This document shows positions 38,001 to 49,450 of a stretch of 64,000 nucleotides of DNA, in pieces; position 1 is the first letter of the stretch; each line of letters starts with the position of its first letter. A program made the translations under genes and the position numbers. The notes under the pieces are model-generated. The model had not been told where the DNA came from and did not search any database. It worked only from the letters and a program-made list of their open reading frames with translations. The DNA is from Pseudoscleropodium purum. Taxonomy: Eukaryota > Streptophyta > Bryopsida > Hypnales > Brachytheciaceae. The stretch is from contig OZ017796.1 in the NCBI GenBank assembly GCA_963969395.1, positions 21,206,501 through 21,270,500 on the forward strand. The letters are read 5' to 3'.

Positions 38001-41000
38001 TCCCAGATCAGTAGTAGTAATTTCTTGATTGCCATGAATCACTGCACTAAAGGAGGGCTAACTGTACAGAAACCAGCAGGGAAGAGACTCGGGCTCTTGC
38101 AAACAGAAGGTAACAAGGTTATTAGAGAATCCCAGGTGTTTTGATATATACCATAGTTTTGCAGCATAGTAAATAGTGCTTACCCACAGAAGAGTTAGTC
38201 CAACGGGAGCCAGAAGCAAAATAACGTCACAGCGGAACACAACTGCCGTGAAAACCTGAACCAATTCTCACCCAAGAAGCAACTCTGAATCAAACGTACC
38301 CCGGTAGAACTATTGTAAAATAAGATACCAGGATAAATGCTTCGAATATTTAAGAAAAAAACCTTCGTTAGGATTCTGGCGTGCAAAATCACGCTAAGCA
38401 TTCAATACTACACTGGATAAAATGTCCTGAATAATATCCAACTATAACACTTATTTGTCAAGCCTACAGTTTGCTACGGTGTTGATAAAATAAAAGGCAA
38501 TAGTGAGTGTGATATACCAATAATCTCAACGTGTTCAGCGGTTGCCCACTCATCCAGGAGGCGAAAGCAAGGTTGACTGTAGAGCGTCCAACGAATTTCA
38601 GTAATATCAGTGCATGCACTAAAATGGGTTGAGTACCCCAAGCTAATATTCCAAGTCGCTCAAAAGCTTTGAGATGGAAACCTCCATGTACTATGCAGAA
38701 CGGTATTTCGGTGACCATAAAAATGACTCTCTAAGGGAGAAAGCTCGAAAATCAGAAACGGTCACACGATGGAATGGCTGCTGCTGCGCTACAGAGGACA
38801 TTTTCATGCCAATAAAATGATGCACTAGATTGACATATGTAGTATAAATCAATAACATCTAGAGTGCTTGAAAGTAGTTGCCTACCTACCAAGAGCTAGA
38901 GCGAACACATTCGGTAGAGGTCGAGATGCATAAAATAGGAGATGAAACTGTGCGGCTGTTATAATGGCAAAAGCTGTGCACACATCATTGCCAAATTTCT
39001 TCCTGACCTGTTAAAAACTTAGCAATGAGATAAGATCATTTGATTTACAGGCTGGAAACACAATGATACTGATATCGACAAATGGGGCTACAACCACATT
39101 TTACATTGAGCCATACTAGTGTATTTAGAATTAAGTAGGAGTAGCACAGATGTTGTGGTTAGTCATGATCACATAAGGTGTGAAGAAGAGATTTATAAAT
39201 AAGCAGATCCAAGGGCTTGTACGAGAACCTGGGTACGCAAAACTGATAAGGAACCAAGGACTGCTGCTCCCAGAACCAAACGCACTGCATCCCGACAGAT
39301 CTGAAAAACTTCAGAAACGTCCCAGGAACCCTAGAAAAATACTGCTACACAACTTTGCATACAGGTAACATACTGCTTCGCAACTCCAGAACATAAAATG
39401 CAATTAAAAAACAACCAGTTACATATTTGGCAAACAACGAGCATAGAATCATACACAATAACTTGCTGAATGTATGAAATTCACCATGCTAAAAGCTCTC
39501 GAGGAGCCACTTGGTCCGTGGGAAGGAAAGTACCAGTGTATAATGAATAAAGCTTCGGGAGATGCAGTAACTGGAGGACAAAGATCACAGGAGCTGATAC
39601 TAGTGCTATCGCCAATGCCCCTGTCATATAAACATAAATGTAAGATGATCAAGAAAACGAGACTGTGGATCTCACTGTTCAAAAACATTCGTAGATGTTG
39701 TCCTAAAACTGACGGTATATGCAAGTTGCACCCTGCATGTCTCCAGTCACTTGCAGAATAGTACGCAGTTTTATCGCCTTCTGCGAGAGAAAACTAAGTA
39801 TCTTATTACATTACAGTCACACCTTGACTTCACCAAGCATTAGCTAAATCCAAAAAGGAAAAAACTTAGATACTTTCTCGCAATTGGAAATTATGATAAT
39901 GTTTTGAGTGTCAACTTAAACAATCTAAATTTCGTAGTTGAAAAAATTGAACCCTAAGCAACAAAAAGACGATGTGCAGAACTTGTGACGGTCAGCACAT
40001 GTTACCGAGAAATGTGCGAGGCACCACTCCTGGAAACTCAAAATGGTCATACTGAGTCAACCAGCCAGAAGTTTGTCATTGATAGTAGGCGCCCATGAGA
40101 ACATCACAAGATTTCAAACATGTAGAGTATAGAATCAAAACAAAGAAAAAAATAATACTTCGTTTCACTACGCAGGTGATTTGGTCAAGCTTTATCAAAT
40201 CAATGGTGATCTTACCTTTTCAAGATGCTGCCGATGGTACAAAAAGTCATGCATAGCCTGCAACAAGTGGAAAGGGTGGAAAATTTCAACAACGCAATTT
40301 GTAAATCTCGTGGCCAAGAAAAATAAAGATTCCGAAGAAAGCAACAAATACACTGAGTGGCAATGAATTCTACTTGAAGACAAGTACCATGCTTTTCACG
40401 GTACCTGGATGTTGAAACTTTCTTCCACCTTCGTATAAGGGACCATATAAATATGGAAAACAGCAATTAAAGCTACCAAAGCATCCCATTCTGCATTGCA
40501 ATATCAAATCCCGAAAGTTAGTGATCAACCACAAGCTATGTACCTCCAATGATACGTCCCGTAGCACTTTAAATTTGTGAAGGGCGAGATAGATTGAAAA
40601 GAAACTCAGAAGGCAGAACCGATGATGGTAAAGGAATGACTATGAACCCCCTAGGTCATTTCCATCACTGTCAGAATTGCGGAACATCATCGTGCAACCC
40701 CACGCCCCACCCCCCGACCTACTTCGCTCTAACCTCAAGAGAGAGAACATTTCAGCAGGAACCACTAGCATATCGAAGGAACAGATCATTTTGGCATTAC
40801 AACCATTGATAAGTAAAGGCTAGGTACCCAATTTCAACGATTGAAAAGTTCAGAGGACTACAATGCACATAAAATTAGGTCACCAATGTAAGAGTGGCGA
40901 TAATCACTATTATGCTCGCCATGACCAAGGGGATTTCTCCGATTAAAGAGAGATAAGAAAGATCACGGGAAGATTAATTCCTGCTCCAAAAAAAATTCCG

Positions 41001-41081
41001 AGCACCAAGTGCAAGAGTGCAAGCTAAAACCAGGGGACAAAACTCACTGTCGAAGCACGACGTGAGCTTCCGGAGATGCAT
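35043..41081 (-). CDS. ALG12: Dol-P-Man:Man7GlcNAc2-PP-dolichol alpha-1,6-mannosyltransferase (ALG12)
   Basis: ER-membrane GT22 enzyme that adds the eighth mannose to the lipid-linked N-glycan precursor. Nineteen exons give about 479 residues (animal form about 488): 41081-41048, 40490-40405, 40257-40216, 40051-40006, 39620-39534, 39308-39229, 39007-38890, 38576-38518, 38255-38184, 37869-37806, 37491-37388, 37285-37214, 37003-36917, 36775-36719, 36623-36571, 36193-36111, 35897-35807, 35449-35384, 35181-35043. Hallmarks in order: [11 protein letters not shown] and [12 protein letters not shown] in the first lumenal region, [34 protein letters not shown], the LPHKELRF signature split by intron 13, [21 protein letters not shown]. 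The N-terminus is [11 protein letters not shown] followed by a membrane helix. Weak points: the exon 5/6 acceptor, the exon 14/15 junction (see findings) and the last codons, which do not resemble relatives. Confidence 0.93.
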
Positions 41082-42966
41082 GATCGCCAATTAAGCACAA
41101 CAATCTGTCGAGGTCTCCGCAGATTGACAGAGGAAGCAGGGGAAGCTCAACTTGAAGTATAACTTACATTTCAAGAGTTCTGGACGCTCATCAATGGGGA
41201 AGAAGGGAAGAAGGCCTCTCGCACTCCTTGGCCCTCCGATCTCGAAGGGTCTGTGATCACCGACTATTCACCGTCGATCATCTCGCGACGTTCCCAAAGT
41301 TCCCCGCAGGTCGGAGTCGGGCACAGTTGACCCACAAGGAAACCTGCGTCCCGTGAATTTTTTTCTTCTTTCTGGGCTTTCTGTGCAATTATCCTTCATT
41401 TCCCATATTTGACCGGTTTTACACATCGGAAATCCAAGATTATTGCCTCTATTTTACATTGTAACGATATATTAGAAATGCCCTCCAAATTAGTATAGAT
41501 ACATCTCTTCATATGAAAAATGTCTGTTTACCTCATGAGTGCGAGTATGAAATGCTGCAATTTCTGAAAGTACCCGACTGAATTTTTTTACAGACACAAA
41601 CACCCAGAGGACACAAGCACCCAAGAGTCACAAACAGTGGAAAGAATTTTGTGTTGAAAACAACGAGTTTTGTGCTTGTAAGAGTGGAACGTGCAATGTA
41701 ATCGAATTGCCAATGAAGGAACTGTTGAGTATTAGTCCCATAAGGTTTGCAACACTGGAAGCGAGGGTCTATAGTCTTCGGGATTCGTTGGAAATTCTGC
41801 CCTTTCGATGGGATCATCATAAGTAGCTTGCCATGCGGTCACGTGCGTGCGCGTTGGTATTCTACTGCTTCCTAGGGTGTCGTAGCCCTCACCCTTATCC
41901 CGAAGGTCGCAATTCAAAACAAAGCAGGATTTCCTGTCTGCGGAAAAGGTCAATCGATTGTAGATATTGGCAATGTGTTTGGTAATTGGAATGATGAATT
42001 GGGGAATATTCTCTGGCTCCATCTTCGAAATTGCTGTAGTGAGCTCAAACAAGATTTCAAGAGAATTGTGGCGTAGTTCCCTTCCCTTGAATGAGTCTTT
42101 TCTATTTCGACAGAACAAGCTGCATCCACTATATCTGCTATGTGAACAATAACTTCCTTGTGAACTTGCGGAAGTTCAAACAAATTTGGTTATGTTCGAA
42201 TTTCCTCAGAGGTGCTATTGGGGCTTGGAACCGTAGGTTGAAAAACGTATGCATGTCTCGGTGAGTCCCCAATTCTCTGTGAAGCTTAAGACTTGACAAT
42301 TGTCAAACTAACCTTTTTCTCAACAAGTGGTTCTAGACTGATGAACTATTTTGAGACCCAGAGGGAATTGTGTGTGACTCTGCACAGGGAAACACACAGA
42401 AACCCATATGAAACCCTGGGTTCACAATTCGATCCCGGCTGCAGTTTCGAATCTCTCAATAACTCAGACGCATCTCTCTGTTGCGAAAAGCTCCAGATAA
42501 CCAACAATTTCAAACGCCGAAGTGTGGAGACACCCAGTCCATTTGCTTAAAGGGGACAGTATTAAGCAAATGGACGGACGAACATTCACGAACGACCGAG
42601 AAATGGACAACCCCTGACGAACGAACCGCCCTTTCGGACGACCAGAGTCCTTGTCGTGAGTGGCGCCAAGAGGAGCGTGTCTTTGCGACGGAGCTCCATG
42701 CGCGAGATTCAATCGCACTACTAGTTCTCGTGTCCCAATCGAGAGCACACGATTAGCGGTGGCCCCAGACGCCATGAATCCATTCCTTGAAGAAACCCAG
42801 TTCCACTTCGCTTTCAGTCCCGCAAGAAATTTCGACAATCTTCTGTCGACGAACTGGATTGAGCGAGAGGTGGACTGGCGGTGTGAATTGCCGACGGAAA
42901 CCGATGTTGCGGACGTAGTAGCCGCTCCCAGTGAATTCTGGAAAAGCTTGGAAGTGGACGGAAGCT
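41082..42966. promoter_or_regulatory. Divergent intergenic region between ALG12 and the saccharopine-dehydrogenase-like gene
   Basis: The two flanking genes point away from each other and their start codons are 1.9 kb apart, so both promoters should lie here. The ALG12 side has a possible 5' UTR exon with a GTAAGT donor near 41163-41168. The other side has an out-of-frame ATG at 42774 heading an 89-codon frame that overlaps the coding start and could act as an upstream ORF. A decayed gene fragment sits in the middle (41900-42186). Confidence 0.45.
41900..42186 (-). pseudogene. Frameshifted fragment of an unrecognised gene
   Basis: Two overlapping minus-strand frames each look coding over part of their length. 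The upstream part reads ELPQVHKEVIVHIADIVDA and on to VEIEK. The downstream part reads KGRELRHNSLEILFEL then ENIPQFIIPITKHIANIYN. They join sensibly if about one base is missing near 42085-42100, and the second frame then runs to a stop at 41732. Alternating charged and hydrophobic helices suggest a HEAT/ARM-like solenoid, but I cannot name the family. No splice sites resolve the shift. Confidence 0.35.
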
Positions 42967-45900
42967 ATGGCGATGGCGGGAGCTTGTTTTCAAAGCACGA
43001 GCGTCGGGTTGCTGGCAAGAATCGAAGTGACGAACATTGGTGAAGATAGGTTTCGGGGTAGCCCATTGTTGCAGCAGAGTCCTAAGAAGTGGAATGCCGG
43101 TGAGCGAAGCCTCATTTATAGCCACAAGTGCAAAATTCTCTCCTCTGTTGTTGCCTCTGTTGTTGCCCCTATTGTTGCTCTTATTGTTGCTCCTTACTGT
43201 AAATTCCTAAATAAATTTGATGTGAAAGAGCTGCATGCGAATGTCGGATTCATGATTTCCACGATGATTCAATCACATTTTTGGCGTTCTCATGGATTCT
43301 TTAATGAATGTATTGCTTCGAATGTTGCAGGGATGTGTCGGGCCCAAGGCTCGGGGTCGGATGGGAAGAAGAGAGTGCTGGTAATGGGAGGAACTGGACG
43401 AGTGGGAGGTTCTACTCTTCGTGCTTTGGCTAGAGAGGGCGACCTTCATTTACTTGTTGGTGGCCGCAACAGGTATTGTACACATCCCTTTAATTGCACG
43501 CCTTTGATTTAGACTTAAACCTTCGACGAGAATGCGGTTCAATAGTTGTGTATATCTTGTAATTTATGATGAATTTAGTGTGAATGTCCAAAATTTCATT
43601 TGAAACCAATTCCTGCTCTTTCAGTTTTTTTCACTTGTGTAGAGAGAATAAATGTCGGTTACAGAAGATTATTTCTTGCAATTTTAGAAACGTTGATTAT
43701 GTGGATGGAGTCCACAAGAAGGGAACCAACTTTCTTACACTCTGAAAGAAAAATCCTGCAATCATTCCGCATTGTTGGTGTGGATTAATGTGTGGTCAAT
43801 GGCAATTTTACCCTACCACAGAGACCTCTTTGTTTCATTTCTGTTGGATCTCATTGTATGTGCTTTCGAAAAATGTTCTGTCAATCTCAATGCTGTGCTC
43901 TTCAGGGAGAAAGGAGAAGCTGTGGCTCGTGAGCTAGGTGGCAGCGTGGAGTTTTCGAGCTTCGACATGGACGACGCATCAGCCCTAAGAACCGCCATTG
44001 ATGGTCTGGATTTTTTACCAACTTGGACACTTCATCTTTGTCATTTCAAGGTTTTATTGTGAAATTAATTAGATTATTCAATCACAACGATGGGGTCTCC
44101 TTCAAGACGTACCAACTTTCAATGTGCAGGGGTAGATTTGGTGGTGCATGCTGCAGGTCCTTTCCAGCGACGACCGGAGTGCGCAGTCCTGGAGGCAGCA
44201 ATAGATAATAAAGTAACCCTCCTACTGGCAGAACCTGCTTGTGAATGTTTTTGGAAACTAGTGGCATTAGATTTATTGTACTTTTTGCGGATGTTTCATG
44301 CTGTGGAATTGTGGAATGCGCAAGTTTTAAGCATTTTAATGGTTCATAGGAAGACAGTGCTACGAAATGAATGTTGTTCTTGTAATCATGGCTATGCAGA
44401 CACCGTATATTGATGTGTGTGACGACCAAGAGTATTCAGTGCGTGCCAAAGCTTACCACGAGAGAGCCATGGCGGCACAAGTTCCAGCCATTACAACTGC
44501 GGGAATCTACCCCGGAGTCAGTAACAGTGGGTCCTTTCAACGGATCGATTACTCATTTCCGCTTATTCAAATCGTTACTGGTCATGTTCTGTTAGGGATT
44601 CAAGTGCCTATAAAAACATAAATATCTCTCTTTGTTATTTCAGCTTTGTCCAGGCTCATTCATGAACCCTTAAAGTGTTTGAACTAAAAACAGAAACCCC
44701 CTTTTTAAAATCATAATATTAACTTTTCCAAATTTTCTATGCTACTCAATAATATGAAGAATTTCTCTTCTTTCCATTGCTATTCTTTCGCTCTTCCTCT
44801 TCCTAAATGATTACCAACTGATAATCTGGGCTTTTCAAATCAATGGGAGCCTTTTACGGGTTGATGGAACCCATAATCCGGTGTCTTGTCTGCACGGAGT
44901 TTGCCATAACTTAAAATCACGAGGTAAGTGTTACGGGCTTACGACTTTGATTTGAATCGTGCAGTTATGGCTGCAGAGTTGGTGCGCTTGAATGGTAAAC
45001 CGAAACGAATCCGGTAGGCTGCCTCTCTCTTTCTCCGCAACCTTTTTGGAATCTGATTATTGAAACTAGCATCAGGATCCGCGTGAAGTCGTAGCTTCAA
45101 GTTGTCAAGCATAAATATTTGAGTAGAATCGTAAATTAGAAGAACGTATGTGAAGCTGCCCTTCGTTTAGATATTTGCGAATGTACGGCAGAAGTTTGTG
45201 GAAGAAGATCATAGATAGCATTCGGTTGGAAGTGGTATGCAGGATTAGACAGGCTACAGGTGTGAAAATTATTGTTTGGAACAGTTGCGAATAGACACGA
45301 AGTTGACTTGTATTTTGTCGTTGTTTCCCGGGTCACCTCTCTCATGCTGCATGTTTTTTCTTTCAATATTATACAGGTTTTCATATTACACAGCAGGTTC
45401 GGGTGGGGCTGGACCAACTATTCTCGCCACCAGTTTTTTGCTGCTGGGTGAAGAGGCCATAGTTTATGTAGACGGTAAGGTTTCTCTTACTGTTTCTTGA
45501 GAGGTTTTATGCTGTCTCTCCTGTCTCGTGTTGGGTGTACTTGGCGATGTGTACAAGGGTTTTAACCTAATGCCTGAACTGAAATGGAAAGTTTACTTCA
45601 AAGCTCGTAGCCAAATTTTGTAACTTTCAAAACCTTTTTCTATTGTTAAATAATATAGGTCATGGTTCTCCTATTTAGTCATTCTTTCCATTGGTATCCT
45701 TTGCTATTTTCGTTGAGATTTCTTAAATAATTCGTTGTGCAACTCTAGAGATATGGAAGCAGTCACTTTGGGCAATTTAGTCACTTAGGGATAACGATGT
45801 TAATACGCTCAGGCAAAATTCAGAAGCTTAAAGCCTACAGTGCTAGAAGAGACGTGGACTTTGGAAAAGGAATCGGTAAAAAGCCCGTGTATCTCCTGTA

Positions 45901-47999
45901 CGTCCTTCCTTCACTTTCTTGTTTTGGACCCCATGTTGGCACTGAAGGGATACCAATAACCAGTTTGCAAGTCCAGATAGAGGACGTCTTGTGCATCACT
46001 TTGAACTTAGGTCTATTTTCTTAATCTGGGTGGATAGATTGCTTTGGTGTACAGGGATTTCAGATTGCTTAGTTTTTTGTGTCAGTGGAACCACATTTTA
46101 TGCGCAATCTGCAACTAGCACTTTGGTAGCTTTACATCGATAATCGCAAAACGTTTTGAAGGTGATATTAGCTTGATGCACTGGGTATCTGGCATATATT
46201 GAATGTCTAGAAAACTATTGTGCTGGACTCAGGAATTTGCCAGAGGTGAAAAGTACACACGAGGTTTTGAAGGTTCCGAGTGTGAGCGCGCGATTTGGCA
46301 CGTATCCTCAAATCTGGAACATTGCAATGGGAATGGTTGCCACATTGGTTCCTAAGGTAATTTCATACCTTTTGGAAGTCTTACTTGACGAAGGGGCACG
46401 TGGTGGTACAGAATATCTTGCACGCCGGTGCGTATCTAGAATGAGTGCTTCAATGGTGTAGTGTTGGACATATATTTTGAAGCTTTTTTAGTATTTGAAA
46501 AATGTACAGAGACTTGAAATCAAAGGTTGCAGGACCTTACTCTCATTCCATGTCTCAAAATACTCTGGCCATTATAACTTTAAGGTTTTCCTTTAAATCT
46601 TGTACCACCAGGATTTTTCAATAGAATCGAGGATCCTTCTTTTCCTCCCTCTAATCGGAATCAGATTAAGCAACGTATAAACTTCACTGAAATTGAAACA
46701 CTTGCACATAACAGGAGATCTTGCAAGATCAGCAGAAGGTGCAAAGCTTGGTGCGGTGGTCGGACATTGCAGTGCGGGCAGTGGACGGCTTTGCGGGAGA
46801 ACGCGTTTCCATGCGGGTCAGTAAGAATTTGTGTCACAATCATAACGACGAGATTGGTTTATTATGCGACTCTATTTCACCTCAGTCTTAATATATGTGC
46901 GCGCTTCAGTTAAAGAAACTGATTTGAATTGGTTTGTTTCTAGGTTGATTTGGAGTGTGAGGATGGGAAGAGAGCAATTGGCATCTTTAGCCACAAAATG
47001 CTCTCTGTGTAAGTAAGCTTCATACTTTTCAGCTGTGCATTTTTCCTTGATTTTGCATGATCATTCTGCTGTCGATTTGCCTCTTTTAACAATGATGCGA
47101 TTAGCAGACTTTCGTTATATGCCATGCTATTCTGAGTACTGGCTCAAAGTACTGGAATGCACTCCCAGAAATTGCCGCACCTGAATTTCTGATTGGTCGT
47201 AGTCTTCCCCAGATCTAATTTCTGGAGTTTGGTCCTGTCTCTTGCAAAACTTCTTGCATTACTGGAACGTTTGACACATAAATCACCTTTGTTGGAGTGC
47301 AGATCTGTAGGCTTTTCAGTGGCTGCATTTGCCAGAGCAGTGTTAGAAGGTTCCACGCAACCTGGGGTGTGGTATCCGGAGGAGGTATGGTCGAAATCAT
47401 AACGAGGGTTCCCGCTATCTCTACTGCTTATTCCTGGCTAAATCCTTGATCTCGATTACCTGGTCTTGATTGCACTAGAGGAAATCACGATTTGTTCCAA
47501 CCAGGGAGTCAACCCAATTTTTCTGGAATTCGTCATTAGTTCCAACCAACAAGTTTGTTACCTCGGCTGGTTCCTTGGCTGGACCAATTTTTTGATTCCC
47601 TCTAGAGTTTGTTGCTTCAATTCCTGTTCTGAGGTGTTTCTTTTGTGACTCAACTGTAGGAGGGAGGAATTGCTGAATCAGCAAGGCGGAAGTTGCTGGA
47701 GCGTGCAGCAGAAGGCACTCTTAATTTTGTCATGAACAAGTATGTATCATCCCCTCTTTTTCCCTCTTTTCGGCAGAACCTTTATCTTTGAGGATAAAGC
47801 TCCTGAATGCTCACCTACACCTAAAATGGAATAGCATTTTTGCTTTTCATATCATTACCAATTATTTCCTCGTTGCACTTTATTCCTTCCTTGAATTTCT
47901 TGCCTAATTGCACTGTTACTGCTATTGCACCTTGAATGCAGGTCACCGTGGATGACAGATAGAGACCCCAAAGAAGTGGGCTTTGGAATCTACTTATAG
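42967..47999 (+). CDS. Saccharopine dehydrogenase-like oxidoreductase, probably plastid-targeted
   Basis: Predicted NAD(P)-binding oxidoreductase of the saccharopine-dehydrogenase family, of the single-domain plant type recalled from Arabidopsis At1g50450; substrate unknown. Fourteen exons, all GT-AG with consistent phase, give 441 residues: 42967-43099, 43331-43472, 43906-44003, 44130-44212, 44400-44526, 44965-45013, 45377-45474, 45813-45897, 46233-46356, 46715-46816, 46944-47008, 47303-47384, 47660-47739, 47942-47999. The N-terminus MAMAGACFQSTSVGLLAR is Ser/Thr/Ala-rich like a transit peptide. The Rossmann motif VLVMGGTGRVGGS opens exon 2, followed by VDLVVHAAGPF, TTAGIYPGVSN, SYYTAGSGGAGPTILATSF, VDFGKGIGKK, DGFAGERVSMRVDLEC, LEGSTQPGVWYPEE and SPWMTDRDPKE near the end. 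An in-frame ATG at 42931 is an alternative start. Head to head with ALG12; no functional link inferred. Confidence 0.93.
43140..43195 (+). repeat. Short GTTGTTGCC tandem repeat in intron 1
   Basis: Four to five imperfect 12-base units of the form CTCTGTTGTTGC, CCTATTGTTGCT lie in the first intron of the saccharopine-dehydrogenase-like gene. Confidence 0.75.
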
Positions 48000-49450
48000 T
48001 TGGAATGCAACAACGAAAATGCGATACCCCGTTCACAGCACAATCTTTGAGGTAATTTTTGACAGCATCTGCGGCCTAGTGGCAGCTTCTCTTATTGCAA
48101 ATTCAAGCATGTATATCAATTAGCATTTATGAAGCAATCGATTTCAAATGTACACATTCTGAGATGGACAAGCTTTTCATACTTTGTATCAATGGAGCAG
48201 TGGCAACATATCGGTCATTACTTTCACGTGTGAGGACAGCTACTGCTATCACTCAAACGTGAGCACCTGGGATCCATAGCAGTTTAATCTCTTGTTCAAC
48301 TACAGACAGATAGTTGCCAATTTATTTGTACGTACATTACCATACTCTGGAGTCTGGAAGTAGTATTTAGTACAAAGGAATGACGGACAGATGAAGAACA
48401 ACACTTTGCAATTCTTTGCTCGTAAGTTATGAGGCTACAAAACTGTCCGAAAAACATCTTTAATTTTGTCAGATACTGCAGATTCTCTGGTCTCTGCAGT
48501 CTGCTCAAGGCAAAAGCGTTTGTCAACGAATTAAATTTCAGATGCGACTTCTGACACGACAGATGCATGGCTGGATTTGCCTAAACTGACTGGACTCACT
48601 TCTTTTTTGGTCTCAGAGGAGCTGGATTGGAATTTCACACTATGCCCACTCAAGTCGAGAAGCCGCAGGATTGAGTGACCAAACTTTGTTGAAAGTCCAA
48701 AAAGAAATGGACTGAAAGTAGACATTCTTCACCTCTCCTCTCCTATTGTGTTCTTTACCTTTCCTAGCTAATTCAGAGTCTCTCTGACTTTCCAGATTTG
48801 AATTCCAAATTCCCAAATTTTGTCATGAGTATCAAATAAGAAAACTTTGGTGTTTTCCCCAAGTGAGGGTAAAACCGCACGCTTCGAATGACCACTTGCG
48901 AGGACCAAGAACACTTGGTCCAGACACAAGTGCCGATGCCTTCACGGAGCTCGCTGAGCTGCAGCCACTGTCCTCCTTCCTGTCTGTCTATCTGTCTGTG
49001 CACAGATCTGCAGTGTGTGAAGCTTTTAAAGGAAATCTAACTTGAGTTAAGTTACTGGTGTGGGTTGCCCATTCACATGCCGTGAATTAGGTCCTTCTGG
49101 CAGTGGAAACTGAAATGGATCAGTCACATGTTTGTGACATGGTTAACTTTGGGCAAACCACAGTTAAGCTAAGCTTGGTACAGGATGAGGTACCTAAGGT
49201 GCTGTAACCGTCACTTTTTCAAAAGATTGCCAATGGAATATGTAGGTGGTCAATAGAAAAACACAACATGAATCATTGAGTTGGACTTACAGGATATTTC
49301 TCATGTGAATAGGCAAGTTAAGAATTAAGGTTACTAACAATATTTGCCTTTGTAGTATCAAAGACTCTTAATTCCAAAAGAACTAGTGTGTTCCATGTCG
49401 TTGCCATAGTTAAATCAAAAAAATAATTTTTTTCTAATTTTTTTAAATCA
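48000..49450. other. 3' flank of the saccharopine-dehydrogenase-like gene, no further gene
   Basis: Moderate-GC sequence grading into AT-rich DNA by 49200. Frames of 60-90 codons occur on both strands (48296-48568, 48531-48725, 48773-49003 minus) but carry no family features. The 3' UTR is probably within the first few hundred bases. Confidence 0.4.

Noticed and set aside
42774..43043. 89-codon frame as first exon of the dehydrogenase-like gene
   Set aside because: It is out of frame with exon 2, and the alternative frame gives a transit-peptide-like start and a good GTGAGC donor.
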